Positions 62,560-64,000 of a stretch of DNA of 64,000 nt are shown here, in pieces; position 1 is the stretch's first letter; every line of letters begins with the position of its first letter. The notes beneath the pieces were generated by a model, which saw nothing but the letters and a program-made list of their open reading frames with translations, was not told where the DNA came from and searched no databases. The stretch comes from Cupriavidus cauae (GTDB lineage Bacteria > Pseudomonadota > Gammaproteobacteria > Burkholderiales > Burkholderiaceae), in assembly GCF_008632125.1 (NCBI RefSeq), contig NZ_VWRN01000045.1, positions 1 to 64,000 of the forward strand, read 5' to 3'. A program made the position numbers and the translations under genes.

Positions 62560-63705
62560 TCAGGCGGCGCGCGCCCAATCCACGCGCGTGCGCAGCGCCA
62601 TCGCTTCCTTCATCACGCGGGCCTCGTCGATCGGGCTGCGGCCGAAGAACCGCTTGAATTCCCGGCTGAACTGCGACGGGCTTTCATAGCCGACGCGGCT
62701 GGCCGCCACGGACGCATTCATGCCCTGCTGGATCATCAGCATGCGGGCCTTGTGCAGCCGCGTGGCCTTGATGTACTGCAGCGGCGAGGTGCCGGTGACC
62801 GACTTGAAGGCCGCGTGGAAGGCCGCCACGCTCATCGCCGCCGCGCTGGCGAGCGTGTCGACCGACAGCGGTTGGTCGTAGCCGGCATGGATCATTCGCA
62901 GCGCCTTGCCGATGCGGCCGAAGTTGCTCTGGTAGGCGAGCGACGCGCGCAGCGCCGCGCCCTGGGGGCCGCATAGCACGCGGAAATAGATTTCGCGCAG
63001 GATCGCTGGGCCCAGCACCGCGGCCTCCATGTCCGAGGTCAGCGCTTCGAGCAGGCGTACCACGGCGTCGCCGAGCCGGTCGTCGAGCGGCGTCGACTGG
63101 ATGCCTGCTACCTCGGCGGGTCTCGCGTCCTCGGGTTGCGGCGCCGGCGCCGCACCCGACCGCGACGCCAACTCCAACGCCGACCCGGACCCCGATGCCG
63201 GCACCGATGCCGGCACCGATGCCGACGCCGATGCCGACGCCGATGCCGACGCCGAGGCCGACGCTGCCGGTGTCCCCAACCCCGATGATGCCAACGCCGA
63301 TGCCGGCACGGACAACGCCAGCTCGGCCAGCACACCCAGGTCCACGCGGATCGAGATCGCCAGCATCGGGTCCTCCGGCGAGGCCTCGGTCTGCGACTCG
63401 AAGGGAATCGGCAGCGACAGCACCAGGAAATGCTGGGCGTCGTAGACGAACTCGCGCCCCGCGAAGAACCCCCGCTTGCGCCCGCTGCACAGCACGATGA
63501 TGCAGGGATCGTAGAGCACCGGCGTGCGCGGCAGCGGGCCGTTGGCACGCAGGAACTTGACCGCGTCGAGCGCGGACATCGTATATCCCTCCGCCGGCGC
63601 GAGGCGGCCGATCAGTGCGGCCATGCGTTCTTCACGCTGGCGGCGGGCATGCTCGGGCTCGTGTGGTCGTGGCGACGTTGGCATTGGATCGAAGGGGACG
63701 GACAT
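62560..63705 (-). CDS. AraC-family regulator (AraC_N type) with Ala-Ser linker
   Basis: 381 aa. The N-terminal AraC_N/cupin domain (YTMSALDAVKFLRANGPLPRTPVLYDPCIIVLCSGRKRGFFAGREFVYDAQHFLVLSLPIPFESQTEASPEDPMLAISIRVD in pieces) covers residues ~35-130. A linker of Ala-Ser pairs and Pro (ASASASASASAS, VPASVPASGSGS) follows, then the C-terminal helix-turn-helix domain (LSVDTLASAAAMSVAAFHAAFKSVTGTSPLQYIKATRLHKARML; ASRVGYESPSQFSREFKRFFGRSP). The linker is expanded by a 6-bp repeat. This class commonly regulates a nearby oxidoreductase, and the SDR gene is the next one downstream on the same strand. Confidence 0.92.
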   Translation of the reverse strand: MSVPFDPMPTSPRPHEPEHARRQREERMAALIGRLAPAEGYTMSALDAVKFLRANGPLPRTPVLYDPCIIVLCSGRKRGFFAGREFVYDAQHFLVLSLPIPFESQTEASPEDPMLAISIRVDLGVLAELALSVPASALASSGLGTPAASASASASASASASASVPASVPASGSGSALELASRSGAAPAPQPEDARPAEVAGIQSTPLDDRLGDAVVRLLEALTSDMEAAVLGPAILREIYFRVLCGPQGAALRASLAYQSNFGRIGKALRMIHAGYDQPLSVDTLASAAAMSVAAFHAAFKSVTGTSPLQYIKATRLHKARMLMIQQGMNASVAASRVGYESPSQFSREFKRFFGRSPIDEARVMKEAMALRTRVDWARAA

Positions 63706-64000
63706 GGTCGTCAGAAGCGATGGCCAGGCAGGCGCGGGATGAAGGCGCCGAATCGCTCTACGCCCGCTGCATCATCGTGCTGTGCAGTTAGCGCAGGCGC
63801 CATTTGGAGGCCAGGAACAGGGGCAAGGCCGGTATGCGCGCAAGTGTAGCGCGCGGACAAGGGCCCGCGGGAGCGCAGGACGGCGCCAACGCACCGCTCA
63901 GGAGAATCAGGCAAGCGCTGCCGAGTTTTGGTCTAACGGGCGCCCGCGCACGCTGCCTACCATGGCCGCATGTCGTCGCCGTGCGCCATTGCGGTACACC
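63706..64000. other. Right-end segment, no gene supported
   Basis: Only short frames occur in the last 295 bases and none has a ribosome site or family match. An upstream promoter for the AraC gene must lie here, but no clear elements were found. Confidence 0.4.

Overview
The window is chromosomal-type DNA from a high-GC beta-proteobacterium, most likely Burkholderiales (Cupriavidus/Burkholderia/Bordetella-like). The evidence is the strongly GC-biased third codon positions, three Bug/TctC-type solute-binding proteins, a typical Burkholderiales porin, a CYP116B self-sufficient P450 and a MetE/MetR pair. I cannot name the species. No integrase, transposase, CRISPR array or replication origin is visible.

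Layout. 0-8 kb: a CodA-type deaminase, tRNA-Leu(CAG), a shortened autotransporter-like protein, tRNA-Arg(ACG), a class C beta-lactamase and an OmpR/histidine-kinase pair. 8.2-34.2 kb: an essentially complete type III secretion system (T3SS) whose gene order follows Salmonella SPI-2 and is related to the LEE. It runs AraC regulator, needle and co-chaperone, inner rod, SctJ, SctK, SctL, gatekeeper SctW, an SsaM-like protein, a small membrane protein, then SctV-N-O-P-Q-R-S-T-U. A lytic transglycosylase follows, then an SsaB-like protein, SctC, SctD, an SsaE-like co-chaperone, an SseA-like chaperone, filament protein SctA, a SycD-type chaperone, translocators SctE and SctB, an SseE-like protein, an orphan NarL-type response regulator and a CesT-type effector chaperone. 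34.4-64 kb: metabolic and regulatory accessory genes. These are DUF1254 proteins, metE/metR, a Bug/CYP116B/IclR cluster, an ACT-domain/Lrp pair, a histone-like protein, two VOC proteins, LysR/gamma-glutamyltransferase/Bug/GAF, porin/DUF1254//TetR/MBL-hydrolase/Bug, hipBA, a frameshifted short-chain dehydrogenase and an AraC regulator.

How the parts fit. The T3SS genes are all on + (except the response regulator) and mostly overlap by ATGA or TGATG junctions, so they look like long coupled transcripts. A near-identical 20-21 bp box with a GGTCATGACC-type dyad lies upstream of both the AraC/needle unit and the SsaB-like/SctC unit, suggesting co-regulation. No cognate sensor kinase for the response regulator is present. 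The right-hand half is built of small divergent regulator/target modules, several with visible palindromic operators (MetR, IclR, TetR, HipB).

A striking general property is the abundance of short tandem repeats (6-24 bp). Inside genes they encode low-complexity tails or linkers (SctU, SctL, the SseE-like protein, the transglycosylase, the OmpR regulator, the AraC regulator at 63 kb, the Bug protein at 58 kb). Between genes they often begin at or just after stop codons.
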